From positions 34,095,501 to 34,159,500 of the forward strand of contig NC_080559.1 in assembly GCF_030253575.1 (NCBI RefSeq): 64,000 bases of DNA, read 5' to 3'. Positions 1-10,919 of this stretch are shown here, in pieces. The number at the start of each line of letters is the position of its first letter. Position 1 is the stretch's first letter. The translations under genes and the position numbers were made by a program. Source of the stretch: Rhododendron vialii (Eukaryota > Streptophyta > Magnoliopsida > Ericales > Ericaceae). The notes under the pieces are model-generated. The model saw nothing but the letters and a program-made list of their open reading frames with translations. It had not been told where the DNA came from and made no database searches.

Positions 1-52
1 AGCGCCTAAGGACTGGAGATGGTCGATAATATCTGTAAAGAAGAAGTAAAAC

Positions 53-520
53 CTCAGAATTGGCTTTGGAGTATATGATTTCCTCTGCTTTCAATACCAC
101 AATAGGCAGCTTCTCTTGCCATTCTTTGTTCTTCTTAGTGACAGGGCTATGACTCTCTTGGACAGCCCTAAATTCAAACACATGGTGGGCATACGGTCAA
201 ACTTCACAAAAAACACACTCTAAAACAGAAAACAAGCTTGACACCAAACACTACCCGGGAAAACCCTAACCTAACGCAAAGAGGGCATTCATAAAACTTC
301 ACACAACACCCAAGCTTCTAACATACAACCCATAGACAACCCTAATCGAACACATTGAGGGCATCAACAGAAGTGCCCCAAAAATAGAAGACAAGCTCGA
401 AACAAACACTACCTAGTACCTGAAAATCTGCTGAATGACGGAACCTCTCATTGGTTGGTGTCTATCGCTGTGCCAAGCTCTCCTCACGCACTCGTAGGGT
501 CTTGGCCCTGGCCTCGGCAT
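53..520 (-). CDS. Conserved plant protein of unknown function, 5' coding exons (partial)
   Basis: Two exons are visible on the minus strand: exon 1 at 520-420, starting ATG and reading MPRPGPRPYECVRRAWHSDR, and exon 2 at 167-53, reading AVQESHSPVTKKNKEWQEKL and ending in YSKANSE. The AG/GT donor at 420/419 and the TTTAG acceptor before 167 join in phase (AG+G), and exon 2 ends on a codon boundary before GTTTTAC. The gene continues beyond the left edge of the window. I recognise the sequence as a small, well-conserved plant-only family with no assigned function that I can cite; the Trp/Lys-rich KNKEWQEKLP block and the KAEEI(I/M)YSKANSE block are its hallmarks. There is no signal peptide or membrane segment in the visible part. 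The long track search misses it because each exon is short. Confidence 0.72.
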
Positions 521-1182
521 CTTCAAATTACTGTATAATTAGAGAGAAATGATTCAAGGGCCTACAGGCCGTGTATGTTGTTGAGTTCGGACCCAGGGGA
601 AATGTGGAGAGAGAAAGGATAGGAGAGAAAGGGAGGGAGAAATCTGCTTTTTACAGTAGAAGGCAGGTTCTCAACATGGATGTGTGAGAAATCTGCTTTT
701 TCCCTTCACCACTTCCAATCCCCAGTAGCAATCGTACTTTTTAGAGAGAGAGAGAGAGAGAGAGATGCTCTTTTCACATTTACTTTTGTTTTGTCCTTGG
801 GATTCAATTATGTAGTACTGTTTTACCAATGGTGTGATATGTCTCTGCCCTCTCTCAGTCTCTCTCTCTCCCATCCCTGTGCGAAATAACCCCACCCTCA
901 CAAGTCACCATTCAGAAACTGTCTTTATTGCGTTTTGGGCATTTGGGGACCTCTCTCTCTCCCTCTCTCTCTCCTTCACACACACACACACACTCTCTCT
1001 CTCTCTCTCTCTCTCTCTTTCGCTGTCTGTGCAACAGTGCAGGATAACGGGGGATCGAGACCCACCATTTTCCACATGTTGGGTGCCTAGGCTGAGCTGC
1101 AGCTCGTATCAAAAAATGGTACTCTTTCCGGTTTGTCCGTTTGCCTACACAACACAAGTGTGCGACAAGTCAGTCTCCGTAG
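521..1182. repeat. Leader/upstream region with (GA/CT)n and (CA)n microsatellites
   Basis: This is upstream of the minus-strand gene at 53-520. It holds (AG)n at 743-764, CT-rich blocks at 858-871 and 950-972, and a compound (CA)n(CT)n tract at about 975-1018. Reading frames across it (poly Ser-Leu, poly Glu-Arg) are products of the repeat, not genes. I see no clear TATA box. Confidence 0.7.
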
Positions 1183-1610
1183 GACTGGGGGGAGCTGCTG
1201 TCCCTTGAAGGGACAGCAGCGTGCTGTCCCGGCCAAGGGAGTCCCGCTCCGGTCTTATTCCGATGATCAAAAACGTTCACCTCGTAGAGCTCATCGAGTT
1301 GAACAAGTACGCAAAAAAATCAGTTTGATCGGATATCATTAAGTGCCTGATCGGAACACATATAACTTGTCAATGATGGGTTCTAGTAGATTTGATCAAG
1401 TGTTTCAGATCTATTCTTTTCAAGACAAAAAGGTTTCGATTAGGTACTTAATGATATCCGATCGAGCTGATTTTTTACGTACTTGTTCAACTCAACGAGC
1501 TCTACGAAGTGAACATTTCCAATCATTAAAACGAGACTGGAGCACGGCCCTCTTGACCAAGACAGCAGGCTGCTATTCCTTAAAGGGACAACAACTCCCC
1601 CAACTCCCAA
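1183..1610. mobile_element. Fold-back (long inverted repeat) element with 9-bp target duplication
   Basis: The arms 1183-1355 and about 1437-1610 are inverted copies of each other at roughly 85% identity, with small indels, around a loop of about 80 bp. Shared blocks include GTAGAGCTC, GTTGAACAAGTACG and GATCGGATATCATTAAGT. The element is flanked by the same 9 bp, TCTCCGTAG, at 1174-1182 and 1611-1619. A 9-bp duplication plus long terminal inverted repeats is typical of Mutator-like MITEs. No transposase is encoded. A transcript across it would fold into a hairpin with arms of about 170 nt. Confidence 0.72.
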
Positions 1611-1619
1611 TCTCCGTAG

Positions 1620-2662
1620 TGCACCGATGCACTCTGCGTATAAGAGTACTCCGTACCTCGGTAGATTTAAATGAGATTTCTATCATCGTGATTTCAACTG
1701 TTCAATTTATAGAATTTGTTGACTGAATTTATCTGAAAAATGAAGTTCATCGGACTTTTGTAATCTTTTGAGATTATAATAGATTCATCTCACCTTTCGT
1801 TTTCGGAATTGTGACTGATCAATCTTTTTTCTTTTTTTTTGTAACAAAAGGGTCGGTCTTTGACCAATATTTTCCAAATGAAGAAAATAAAATATGAAAT
1901 AGTAAGTACTGTCATGGCTTCCTGATAAATCCAGAATAAGCTTAACTAAATTAGATGTCCCATATTTAAGTGTTGAACCGCTCTGCAAATTATACGGTTC
2001 AAATCACAATGATAAAGTTTCTATGAACGTCATGCACTATACCGCGCGTTCATAGCGTAATATAGAAACTCATTATCCACGTAAGTGCAAATTATGCGAT
2101 GACTTGGAAAAATTTACATAATAAATGAATCCTACGTTTCATCTTTCTAACAAAGTAGTAGAAATTTTTTTTTTAAAGAATTAAGAATTTAATTGATTCC
2201 TAGAGTACAATTGTTACGTACACCTTGTATTTGCAATTTTATAGTTTATATTACACAAAAATAATAGGAGTAGAAAACTTTGGGTTGGTTAGGAGCACCG
2301 AAAATAACCACTTTTGTTTTGTCATTGAAAAGTGGTCACTACAAAAACTTGTCCTTTGAGATCTATAAAGAAATACTATAAGGTACTTTTTAAATAATAT
2401 CTATTTAATTAGAGTTAAACGTGTCAGCAATTGACATGAATCCATTGTGGTTGTAGAATGCGGAGTGGCTTTGTACACGCAGGGTTCCAAAAATCTTTCG
2501 CTCGCTCTTGGCACGGCTTTCGATAAGTTTCATTTTCAATTAATTGTTACTTTCATCTCTTTATCAATTTCTCTTCATATATTCATGAGTATTGAATAAT
2601 TTTCACATTTATTATCCCAAAAAACCACCATTAAAACATTCATTGTATCAAACAACGAGGTC
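1620..2662. other. Intergenic, AT-rich, no gene seen
   Basis: I find no reading frame with recognisable protein similarity and no clear repeat boundary. The sequence at 2663-2678 is the left target duplication of the SINE described at 6548. Confidence 0.6.
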
Positions 2663-3540
2663 ATATTGACTCCCTTACTGTAACGCCCCGAATTTTGGGT
2701 ACGTTAAGAAGACAATTTTATTCATAAAATCAAATGGAGTGTGGCTCGTTATTACAACAAAACTCTCTCAAGAGTTCAATATTTACATAAACGGAGGGGG
2801 ATTCTAGGGTTCCTAGCTACAGCTCCTCAGCTCCTCCATTCTTGCCAGCTCCTCAGCTCCAAAGCCTCCACGGTGATCTGCTTACCCTGATCATCTACAA
2901 AGTCTGACACATTATACCAGCGTCGCCACCGATATAATATGTCAGGGTCGCCAAAAGGCAACACCGTGAGCTACAAAGCTCAACAGAGTAATCCCATACC
3001 CGCTAACCCATAACTTAAAACAACAGGAAATAATAACACATCGATTTCCACATGATACATATATACGCAGCTTAACAATGACACATCCACATTCGTTAAT
3101 CAACTATCGTTGGTGTCCAAGATTTCAGAGTTTTCTCCTACGCAACTCATCGTAGACCGTGTCAACATTTTTCCTTACAAAACAATCTTTCAAAAATCAT
3201 TTGTTTAACTCACACAATATTGCATTGGCTCCGTACCGCGGATAACCAAGCTACACACTCAACCTCACAATGGTTCCGTTTTTCCCGGATCTCATTGGAA
3301 CAAACACAAAACACACTCCACACAATGAGCTACCACGTCCGGCCACAATTGCGGTTTCCAAAATTTGTTTTTAACACACCCAACCTCGGTTCCGCCGCGC
3401 CGGTCTCCCGAGTATCCTCACAATGGTTCCGCCGCGCCGGGTTCCCATTGGCACACAATTGCATTGGCTCCTCTCCGCGGATAACCAAGCCATACCTCAC
3501 CATGGTTCCGCCGGTCCGGGTTCCCATGGGAACGCACACA

Positions 3541-3846
3541 ACCTCACAATGGTTCCGCTATTCCCGGATTCCCATTGGAACACACACAACCTCACAATGG
3601 TTCCGCTTTTCCCGGATTCCCATTGGAACACACACAACCTCACAATGGTTCCGCTTGTCCCGGATTCCCATTGGAACACACACAACCTCACAATGGTTCC
3701 GCTATTCCGGATCTCCATTGGAACACACGCAACCTCACAATGGTTCCACACAACCTCACAATGGTTCCGCTATTCCGGATCTCCATTGGAACACACACAA
3801 CCTCACAATGGTTCCGCTTTTCCCGGATTCCCATTGGAACACACAC
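3541..3846. repeat. 48-bp minisatellite
   Basis: Six tandem units of 47-48 bp start with ACCTCACAATGGTTCCG at 3541, 3589, 3637, 3685, 3732 and 3799, with a 20-bp partial unit at 3752. Degenerate copies reach back to 3262. Because 48 is divisible by 3, several frames stay open through it (proteins rich in TSQWFR or NGSA); these are not genes. The array lies inside the LTR-like element at 2679-6542. Confidence 0.85.
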
Positions 3847-5129
3847 AAAACACACACCACACAATAGGCTACCACGTCCGGCCACATTGTGGTTTTCACA
3901 ATTCACGCAATGGGCTACCAAGTCCGGCCACGTTGCGGTTTTCAAAACATTTCAGCCTTTTCAAACGTTTCTTTTACACACGCACACGACTCACATAATG
4001 TCTCCCAAAATCGGTCATTATGTAGTTTCAAAATATTTCCTTTCTCGGAAAACATTTCTTTTAATTAACCACACCCTAGGTGTCATGTTTCTACTTTCTC
4101 GGTTCTCGTGTCTCGTTTACATACAAAGACTCCGCGGTAGAACAAACGTAAGCAAGAATCATCCTAACAAGATCATCCAATTCTATATTACTCATCACGC
4201 TCAATTACTACTCATAGCATAACGCCACATGTACGGACACCTTTGGAGTGTATCACTTATGCTTTATTCAAAGCACAACGCCACATGTACGGACGTCTTT
4301 GGAGTGAAATCACTTATGCTTTATCACATACCACAAGTAATACAAGTAATTCATATACGCATACTCATAACTATCTTAAAGATCAAAATACGAATATTTC
4401 TAATCAAACGATAAGTACGTAAGGATGAACTACATATAATTAGGAGTAGTAGATAGGGATAATCTACCGTTCTTCTTGGCGGTAGTCGGCTACGGAAAGT
4501 ACGTCGGTGGTCGGGCGGAGTAACTTCCTACGGTAGTCTCCGGTAGCTTCGAAAGAGAAAGGTTTCTCTCGAAACTTCTACTTGACTAATACTACTACTA
4601 CTTTTGGATCGAAGGGTGGTCGAGTGGCGGTTTAGTGGCGGCTTAGATTGAGTTTCTTGAAGAACTCAAGAACAACTCAAGAACAAGAAGAACAAAAGCA
4701 AGAACAAAGAAAGAACACTAATTTTCTAGAGAGAGAAGTTGCTAGGTGAAGGTGTGAGTTCAATGGCATGGGATGGCTTGCTATTTATAGGCAAAATTCT
4801 TGGGCTCTCCCTCCCTCTCATGGCCGGCCCCCCCCTCTCTCTCTCTACCTCAAATTTTGACACATGGCATGTAATCTTTGAAAGATCAAAGTCTAACCCT
4901 AGGCTTGCATGGCTAAGTTTGGCTAAAAGGTAGGCTTGCATGGCTAAGATTTGTCCTTGGATGGGATTATGGGAGATTTGTTGAAAGATTTGGAGACAAT
5001 GGGTACAAGATTTTGTGCTAAACAAATATAGAAGTACAATGGAGAGTTAAGTTTGGTTAGGGAAAAGATTCTCCAAGGATGAAGAAAGATCAAGGAAGGA
5101 TCATGGAAGGTCAAGAAAGTACAACAAAA

Positions 5130-5231
5130 TCTCTCCCTCTCTCTCTCTCCTATCTCTCTCTCGGCTCTCTCTCTCTCGGCCTCTCTCTCTCTCTCTCTCT
5201 CTCCTAGTACTACATATATATATATATATAT
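5130..5231. repeat. CT and AT microsatellites
   Basis: (CT)n runs at about 5132-5203 are followed by (TA)n at 5214-5231, inside the large LTR-like insertion. Confidence 0.85.
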
Positions 5232-6547
5232 GCGCATATATATACACACACACATAAGAAAGAATAAGAAAGTACAAGATTTTCCAAATCAAAAATCCTA
5301 TTAAAGAAATACAATTAGGCACATGTTGATTTAATAAATAAATTAGGGTACTTTGTAATCTAGGTAGATCACACCTCCCATTAAACAAATCCAATTGGGT
5401 ACAAAACCCCAATACAAAATAATATTAAGGGTACTTAGGAAAACTTAGGTTTTAAGGCTACTAAGTACTAGCATAATAAAATATTTGTACCTCATCCCAT
5501 GGGGTTTTTGAAAAAGACTAGTTTATTAAACCCATGTACTTGGTGAAAGAATAAATCTATTACCTAATGGATAATAAATCCCCTAACATTTATTGTCCAA
5601 TGGATAATAGCTACAAGGAAACTTTTTATAGTAAAATAATCAAAAAGGTACCTTAAAGTAATTTTATAAAAATCTATAATAGTACTTTGTCCAAATCTTT
5701 CTTTAAACCCATTTAATATAAAGAATTGGGTTTCTATTATCCAATAGATAATAGTTCCCCTAACTTTTATTGTCCAAAGGACAAAGAATAAAATCAAATT
5801 AATAAAAAGAAATAAATAAGTAATTTCTAGGGTTTGAAAAGGTTGACTAGTCACATCAACTTTATTGGAAGGTTCCCTAGTCACATCGGTACTTTATTTG
5901 GTCAAAAGACTTTATTACCCAATGGTTACTAACTTCCCTAACGGTTATTACCCAATGGATAATAGTTTCCCTTGCGGTTAATAACCATTGAACAAAAGAG
6001 TACAAGTACCTTTTATTAAAATAAAATTTTGAAAAGACTACATGTACTTTTATAATAAAAAGTTTATTATCCAATGGACAAAAATTACCCTTGTGGTTAT
6101 TATCCAATGGATAATGGAGGGGTGGGAGAATCCCCAATAAACAATGCATATAAGTACTAGCACATGTTTTTATAAACCATTAAAATATTATATTTTGTAT
6201 TTTACCAAAATATTTAAATGGGGGGCCTATTGTCCAAAGGACAAAGATTACCCTAACCATTATGGACCAATGGGTAAAGAGAAAGGTTCAAGAGTTTCAA
6301 AAGGTCCAAAAGGTTCATCTAGTAACTAGGTGAGTTGGTTGCTCGGTTCCTCCAAGTATTCGGTTGAAATTAACTAAATTGGTCACGTAGGTTTTTCTAG
6401 TCAAGAGTTTATCCAAGGACCAAAATCTAACTGCGACGAATATTAACAAGAAATCATATAACACTCAAGAGAAAATAAGTAATTTAAATAAAATTCAAAT
6501 ATTTAACGAAATTTTTATTGACCAAAATTCAGGGTCGTTACGCTTAC

Positions 6548-6847
6548 CACTAAGATGGTAGCCCAGTTGGCAGGGTTTACTAACCTCCTCAACGGAAACG
6601 TTGGTTCGTGTCCCGACAGGTGGCTTGGATTCACGTCTGCAGATGAGTCTTTGGACCATTGAGAAGGGGAGCTTATGCCAATTGTGCACCAGGTGGTGCC
6701 ATGGTGATGGCCCGTCCTCCCAGACAGTACCTATAGCTCGAACTAGACATTTCATCAGGGGGCAGAGAGCCCCTATGGTCACGGCCAAGGGGGATTGCTA
6801 CGCTGGTTGCCCCCTCCACCCTTTTGAGGATCAAAATAAATCAATAA
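6548..6847 (+). mobile_element. tRNA-derived SINE
   Basis: An RNA polymerase III A box, TAGCCCAGTTGG, begins at about 6561, followed about 40 bp later by a B box, GGTTCGTGTCCC (one departure from GGTTCGANTCC). The element ends in an A-rich tail (AAAATAAATCAATA). It is bounded by a 16-bp target duplication: ATATTGACTCCCTTAC at 2663-2678 and ATATTGACTCCCTTGC at 6848-6863. The left copy is now 3.87 kb away because the LTR-like element at 2679-6542 inserted at its edge. Confidence 0.72.
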
Positions 6848-6863
6848 ATATTGACTCCCTTGC

Positions 6864-7129
6864 TTTGTTGCTGACATTTATAGAATAAGCTAACTAATTA
6901 CATTTAGATGTCCCAAATGAAAGGGAAAACGAGAGACTCCAAATTTCGATTTCCTTAAATGTTTCCCTCGACAACCAAATACCTAATAAAACGAATACAA
7001 ACGCTTCCTCCTCGTTGTTTCACCAGTTTAACCACCAAATAAATACAGGCACGACATACTCATGATGACAAAGACAATTCACGAATGGTGGGTATCTGTG
7101 CACGTAGAAGGGCTTATTATGTGTAAACT
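6864..7129. other. Short intergenic stretch
   Basis: No gene or repeat boundary recognised. Confidence 0.5.
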
Positions 7130-7460
7130 GATTCTCGCTTTGTTTTCAATGCGTTTTGCAGGAAGCAAGTCCATGCGGGGCGTCTGCAGGGCCTTCTGGA
7201 GCGGTCTCTCTCTCTCTCTGGTGCGTAGCTTCACTAGTTTGAAGCTGAACTTTTGTTACCGCGAGGCCAACCATGCCACGGATGTGTTGGCCAAACGCGC
7301 AGCCCTAGGGCAACATGGTTTTGTTGTATATAGTTCACCCCCTATCTTTTTGGCTAATGTTTTGTTGTCTGATAGCTGTAGCTTGGCTGTTCCTCTTGTA
7401 AAACTACAACACTCTTGTAACTCTGTTATCTTAATGTAATATAGTTCCCGGGAAAAAAAG
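7130..7460 (+). pseudogene. 3' end of a LINE retrotransposon (RNase H fragment)
   Basis: A reading frame on the plus strand includes CYREANHATDVLAKRAALG (about 7250-7310), the C-terminal block typical of the RNase H domain of plant L1-type LINEs (YREAN..AD.LAK.A). It ends in a non-coding tail running into an A-rich stretch (GGGAAAAAAAGAAGAAG). Reverse transcriptase and endonuclease are absent, so this is a 5'-truncated copy, the usual outcome of LINE insertion. Confidence 0.65.
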
Positions 7461-9032
7461 AAGAAGAGGGCTTATGACTGCATATCGCATCTTTTTTCTT
7501 TTCACTGGCATTAGTTCCCACACTAGCCTACATCTACGGAAAAAAAGGGAACGGGAATCACACCCAACAACTCGATAGAGCGTGAGTCCACAACTTCCAC
7601 GATAAAAAAAAAGAAGCCAAGAAGTGGAATGCATTTATCAAAAGCCAAGAAGAATGGCTTCCCCTGTGACTTGCTTTTCTTGGACGCTTGCTTCCGTCTC
7701 CAGTTCAGAAGAATGTTCCATTGATTGGATTTCAATTAGCCTAGTGGCTACTCAAGATAACAAGGCTCAATTTAACTCTTGACCATTAAATCAAAAGTGA
7801 ATAACCCGTCCTCCTCTCTTTGAGGCAAGGGGCGCTTCTGGTTCTGTCGGTGCTTCAAAGCAATTTTGTCTTCTCCATATTAGGATACATCTAGAGTCAA
7901 TAATCTTATTTGAGGAACTACCGAACTCCATCAGTCGTCGTCGTTACTCTTCAATTTTCAGTTGAGGTCTATCCAGTGGAGGTACTCAAAATGGATTAGT
8001 GATCTAGGCCCAATGCAAATGTCTTACGAAAGACAGCAAAGCGACAAGACTCCAAGACGCTACGCCAAGACGGGTGAAGCAACAAAACCCTATTTCCTTG
8101 AAACTTGGATAAGCCTTATTGCTTTCGAATCCCTTGGCCCGTGCACCTTTTAAACAAGACTTGGCAACGTTATGACCCAGAAAAAGTCAAGGATAAGCTT
8201 GCATTCTAGAAGTGGTAGCTTCAACCGCATAACAAGATCGAAACTCTAAAAACCTTCTTAAGGGAAATCTGAGTTCCTAGCACTGGGCTAGCCCCAAGTG
8301 GTTTAGATCCCATCTGAAATACAAACCAAATGGAACCCATAAAAAGGTCAAGAATGTACAGACCAACCAAAAAAAAGGTGGACTGAGTCAAATTTCTGTG
8401 TGACATCCATATGCCTCTTTCCTGTTAGTGTTAGATGTTGAATCCACAGACACAAGGGTGGTCAAGGGTTTCTAGTAGATGCCATCAAAGAAATAAGAAG
8501 ATGTCATTAGGGGCCAACGACCACAAACCAGTCAAAAAGGACCAATTCAGTTGATTGGAGTATTGCATTGACCTCATCCAATGCCGGCGATTAATAATAG
8601 AACTCGCAATTTTATACTACAAGATTTCAGGGTACTGACTTAACCAAGGAATAGCCTTGATAATTGGCTAGTTACAAGCAAAAACAGACCATGGAAGTTC
8701 CTTGTTCTGATCTCCCCACCAATTTGGTGACAAAATTGAATAAAACCAGAAGCAATCTACCTAACAATTGATGCAGGTTGAAAATGAAAGAAACTCCGTC
8801 AACATATATTCATTTCCTGTATGAACGGAAAACCATTAAACATAGAGACACCAAAACAAACGCTCATGTTCTCTTGTGTGGCCTCTTCTAGCCTCTTATG
8901 TAGATAGATAGCTTCAACACCAATGGAACATTAGGATGAAGCATAGATAATATCAGAAATATTTCAAACAAGCATTAAAAGAGTAAATTTTTACCAACAT
9001 CATATCCCAAAAATCACTCCTCCGGAAAGCCA
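7461..9032. other. Intergenic / 3' flank of the ECA4-like gene
   Basis: No coding sequence recognised. The last few hundred bases before 9033 should contain the 3' UTR of the minus-strand ECA4-like gene. Confidence 0.5.
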
Positions 9033-10919
9033 TCAGTAGGTTGGGTAGTAGTACCCTCCAGCCGGACCCATGCCAGTCACCGTTGGCATTCCATAAGGCA
9101 TCATTGGTTGTGAACCAGGGCCATAGAAACCACCACCTCCAGCAATCTTGGCCAAACCCAGCTGCCCTTGCATCCCACTACTGCCATACTGCTGCCAAAG
9201 AAGTTGTTCTTGGACAAGCAAATTCTGCTTCTTCTCCATATCAGCAATCTGCACATATGCAGGAGGTGGCACCGTTAAGGACGCTGCAAATGGGTCCTGA
9301 TTTCCCACCATTTGGAACGTACCATCAGGGGCTGGCAATGCAAGGACAGGTGTTGCACTCTTCCCCGCGCCAGGCAATGCTACGCTGCTTGCACTCCCAC
9401 CATTTAACTGAGCATTGCTCACATGCTGCCTCACCGCTCCCTGATCATAGATACCATTCAACAATAGCGAATCAAAACCACCTGCTAAGTTAGCCTTCTG
9501 CTTTGAAAGGTTACTAGTAGACTCCACCAAGGCCAATTCCCAACCTTCTTTGCCACTCTCAGCCGCTGGTGTTTGCCACGCTGAGGTTACTTCAGGTTCT
9601 CCATCTGAAGGGAATACTTCCCAAGAGCCGTTTGGATTGGAATTGGGTGGGCCAGAAAACAAAGCCAATGCCAATTTGTTGTTTTGCTCCTGAGCGGACA
9701 CACCATCCTTCAAATTCACTAAGTCCTCCGTTACATGCTGAGATTTTGGCTTGGGTTGTGGCTCAGGTGGAGGTTGAGGTGCTGGAGTGTGATTTTCTGG
9801 TGCAGGAAGCGCCTTTATTTCATTCATATCCTGTATTGGCTCCTCTTTCACGACTGCTGAACTATCTTCCCTACGCCTCTCTGGGCTTTTCGGTCTATTT
9901 GCTTTTTCCCTCACAAACCCCTCAAGTGTCCCCAAAAGCTTATCAGAAATTTTCTGCACTTCAGGGTACTCTGATGACCTTGCAACCCCTATATCCTTAC
10001 ACCAACCATAATAGGCTGCAAGCTGATCAATCATCTTTGCTGAATTAACATAAGCATCAAAAGCCTTAACACAATCAACATACTCCATCTCCAAAAACCT
10101 GTCTAATAAAACCCCCAAAACCTCACATATATCACCATAAAGCCTAAAACTCTCCCTCACAACTGGGTACTGAGCAACAAGCACCGTCCTACTATTCTTC
10201 GCCATGCCTGTTGGCTTGCACGCCAAGAATCGATCAAGAAGCCTTAGCAACTCATTCAGCCTCTCCAAAACCCTCTCAGGCTTCATTTCCCTAAGTGGGA
10301 TTTTCTCTTTTCGCTGCTCTCTAACAACGGATTCGTTCAAATCACCATAAGACGTCGACTTCCCATTCATCCCATAAGCCGGTTCATCCCTGAATTCTCC
10401 ATACCCGTAACCATCTTCATTTTTCCTCCCATCAACACCACTCAATTTCCTCTCATACACCATGAATTCAAGCTTCTCATCGAGGTAAGATGCGTAAGTC
10501 CTCACAAAACTGGAATGATCCCAAGAATTCGAGTGAGCCTCATCGCGAAAACCAGACATGTTCAAAACCCTTGTCCCCCTTCGACTCGCATACATAATCT
10601 CCTCCCCTATAAAAGGGCCCCCATCAACCATCATTCGATGCACAAGCATTAAGGCCTTCAATGCCACAATCCAATCACGAGTTTTGCTCAACCTCTTCGA
10701 AATCGCAAACACAAAAGCATTAACATAACCCTTTGAGTGCTGCATGAGGTATAGAATTTCCCTAATGTACTTCTCATCGGCAGGTTCTTCATCGTGGCTC
10801 GTCGCCTTCACCACCAGTACTTCGAGGTCCGGGGCCACAGTTCCAGCCACTTTGGCTAAGCTGATACTCGTTTGGTCCTTCACGGCGCCTATTGCCTTGC
10901 GAATCGTGCTGGATGCCAT
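9033..10919 (-). CDS. ECA4: Putative clathrin assembly protein, ANTH domain (ECA4/CAP1 type)
   Basis: Single-exon gene of 628 aa. I start it at the ATG at 10919 (MASSTIRKAIGAVKDQTSIS); the frame stays open two codons further upstream but only through a GTG. The N-terminal half is an ANTH domain (about residues 20-160) with the helix-1 Lys-rich phosphoinositide-binding surface and the plant signatures ATSHDEEPADEKYIREIL and SKRLSKTRDWIVALKALML, followed by the second half of the AP180 N-terminal fold. The C-terminal half is low-complexity (Pro/Gln/Asn/Ala) with a DPF motif at 542-544, a type that binds AP-2 appendages in this family. Family role: PtdIns(4,5)P2-dependent adaptor that brings clathrin to the plasma membrane or trans-Golgi for endocytosis. 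The length matches Arabidopsis At2g25430/At4g32285 (about 630-650 aa), which are also intron-poor. No break is seen. Confidence 0.93.
   Translation of the reverse strand: MASSTIRKAIGAVKDQTSISLAKVAGTVAPDLEVLVVKATSHDEEPADEKYIREILYLMQHSKGYVNAFVFAISKRLSKTRDWIVALKALMLVHRMMVDGGPFIGEEIMYASRRGTRVLNMSGFRDEAHSNSWDHSSFVRTYASYLDEKLEFMVYERKLSGVDGRKNEDGYGYGEFRDEPAYGMNGKSTSYGDLNESVVREQRKEKIPLREMKPERVLERLNELLRLLDRFLACKPTGMAKNSRTVLVAQYPVVRESFRLYGDICEVLGVLLDRFLEMEYVDCVKAFDAYVNSAKMIDQLAAYYGWCKDIGVARSSEYPEVQKISDKLLGTLEGFVREKANRPKSPERRREDSSAVVKEEPIQDMNEIKALPAPENHTPAPQPPPEPQPKPKSQHVTEDLVNLKDGVSAQEQNNKLALALFSGPPNSNPNGSWEVFPSDGEPEVTSAWQTPAAESGKEGWELALVESTSNLSKQKANLAGGFDSLLLNGIYDQGAVRQHVSNAQLNGGSASSVALPGAGKSATPVLALPAPDGTFQMVGNQDPFAASLTVPPPAYVQIADMEKKQNLLVQEQLLWQQYGSSGMQGQLGLAKIAGGGGFYGPGSQPMMPYGMPTVTGMGPAGGYYYPTY

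Larger units (their letters stand above)
2679..6542 (-). mobile_element. Candidate large solo LTR (3.86 kb)
   Basis: The ends carry the short inverted repeat TGTAACGCCCCGAATTTTGG (left) and, reverse-complemented from the right, CGTAACGACCCTGAATTTTGG. The flanks are the 5-bp direct repeat CTTAC at 2674-2678 and 6543-6547. TGTAAC...GTTACA termini with a 5-bp duplication fit an LTR of a Ty3/gypsy-type element; one terminal base has decayed (CG instead of TG). On the minus strand a good TATA box, TATAAATAG (4789-4781), fits LTR promoter orientation. No gag-pol coding is present, so a solo LTR is the simplest reading; a non-autonomous TIR element is the alternative. Inside are a 48-bp minisatellite (3541-3846), CT and AT tracts (5130-5231), and many dispersed copies of a TTATTGTCCAATGGA-like motif (5560-6240). 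Confidence 0.55.

Noticed and set aside
3541-3846. Regularly spaced repeats resembling a CRISPR array
   Set aside because: The units are contiguous 48-bp tandem repeats without unique spacers, in a plant nuclear context; this is a minisatellite.
5560-6240. TTGTCCAATGGATAATA-like phrases as a protein-binding array
   Set aside because: The spacing is irregular and copies occur only inside the LTR-like element; better explained as internal low-complexity repetition.
9041-10048. Plus-strand open frames of 150-159 aa overlapping the ECA4-like gene
   Set aside because: They are antisense shadows of the ANTH gene's coding strand, with no recognisable domain.
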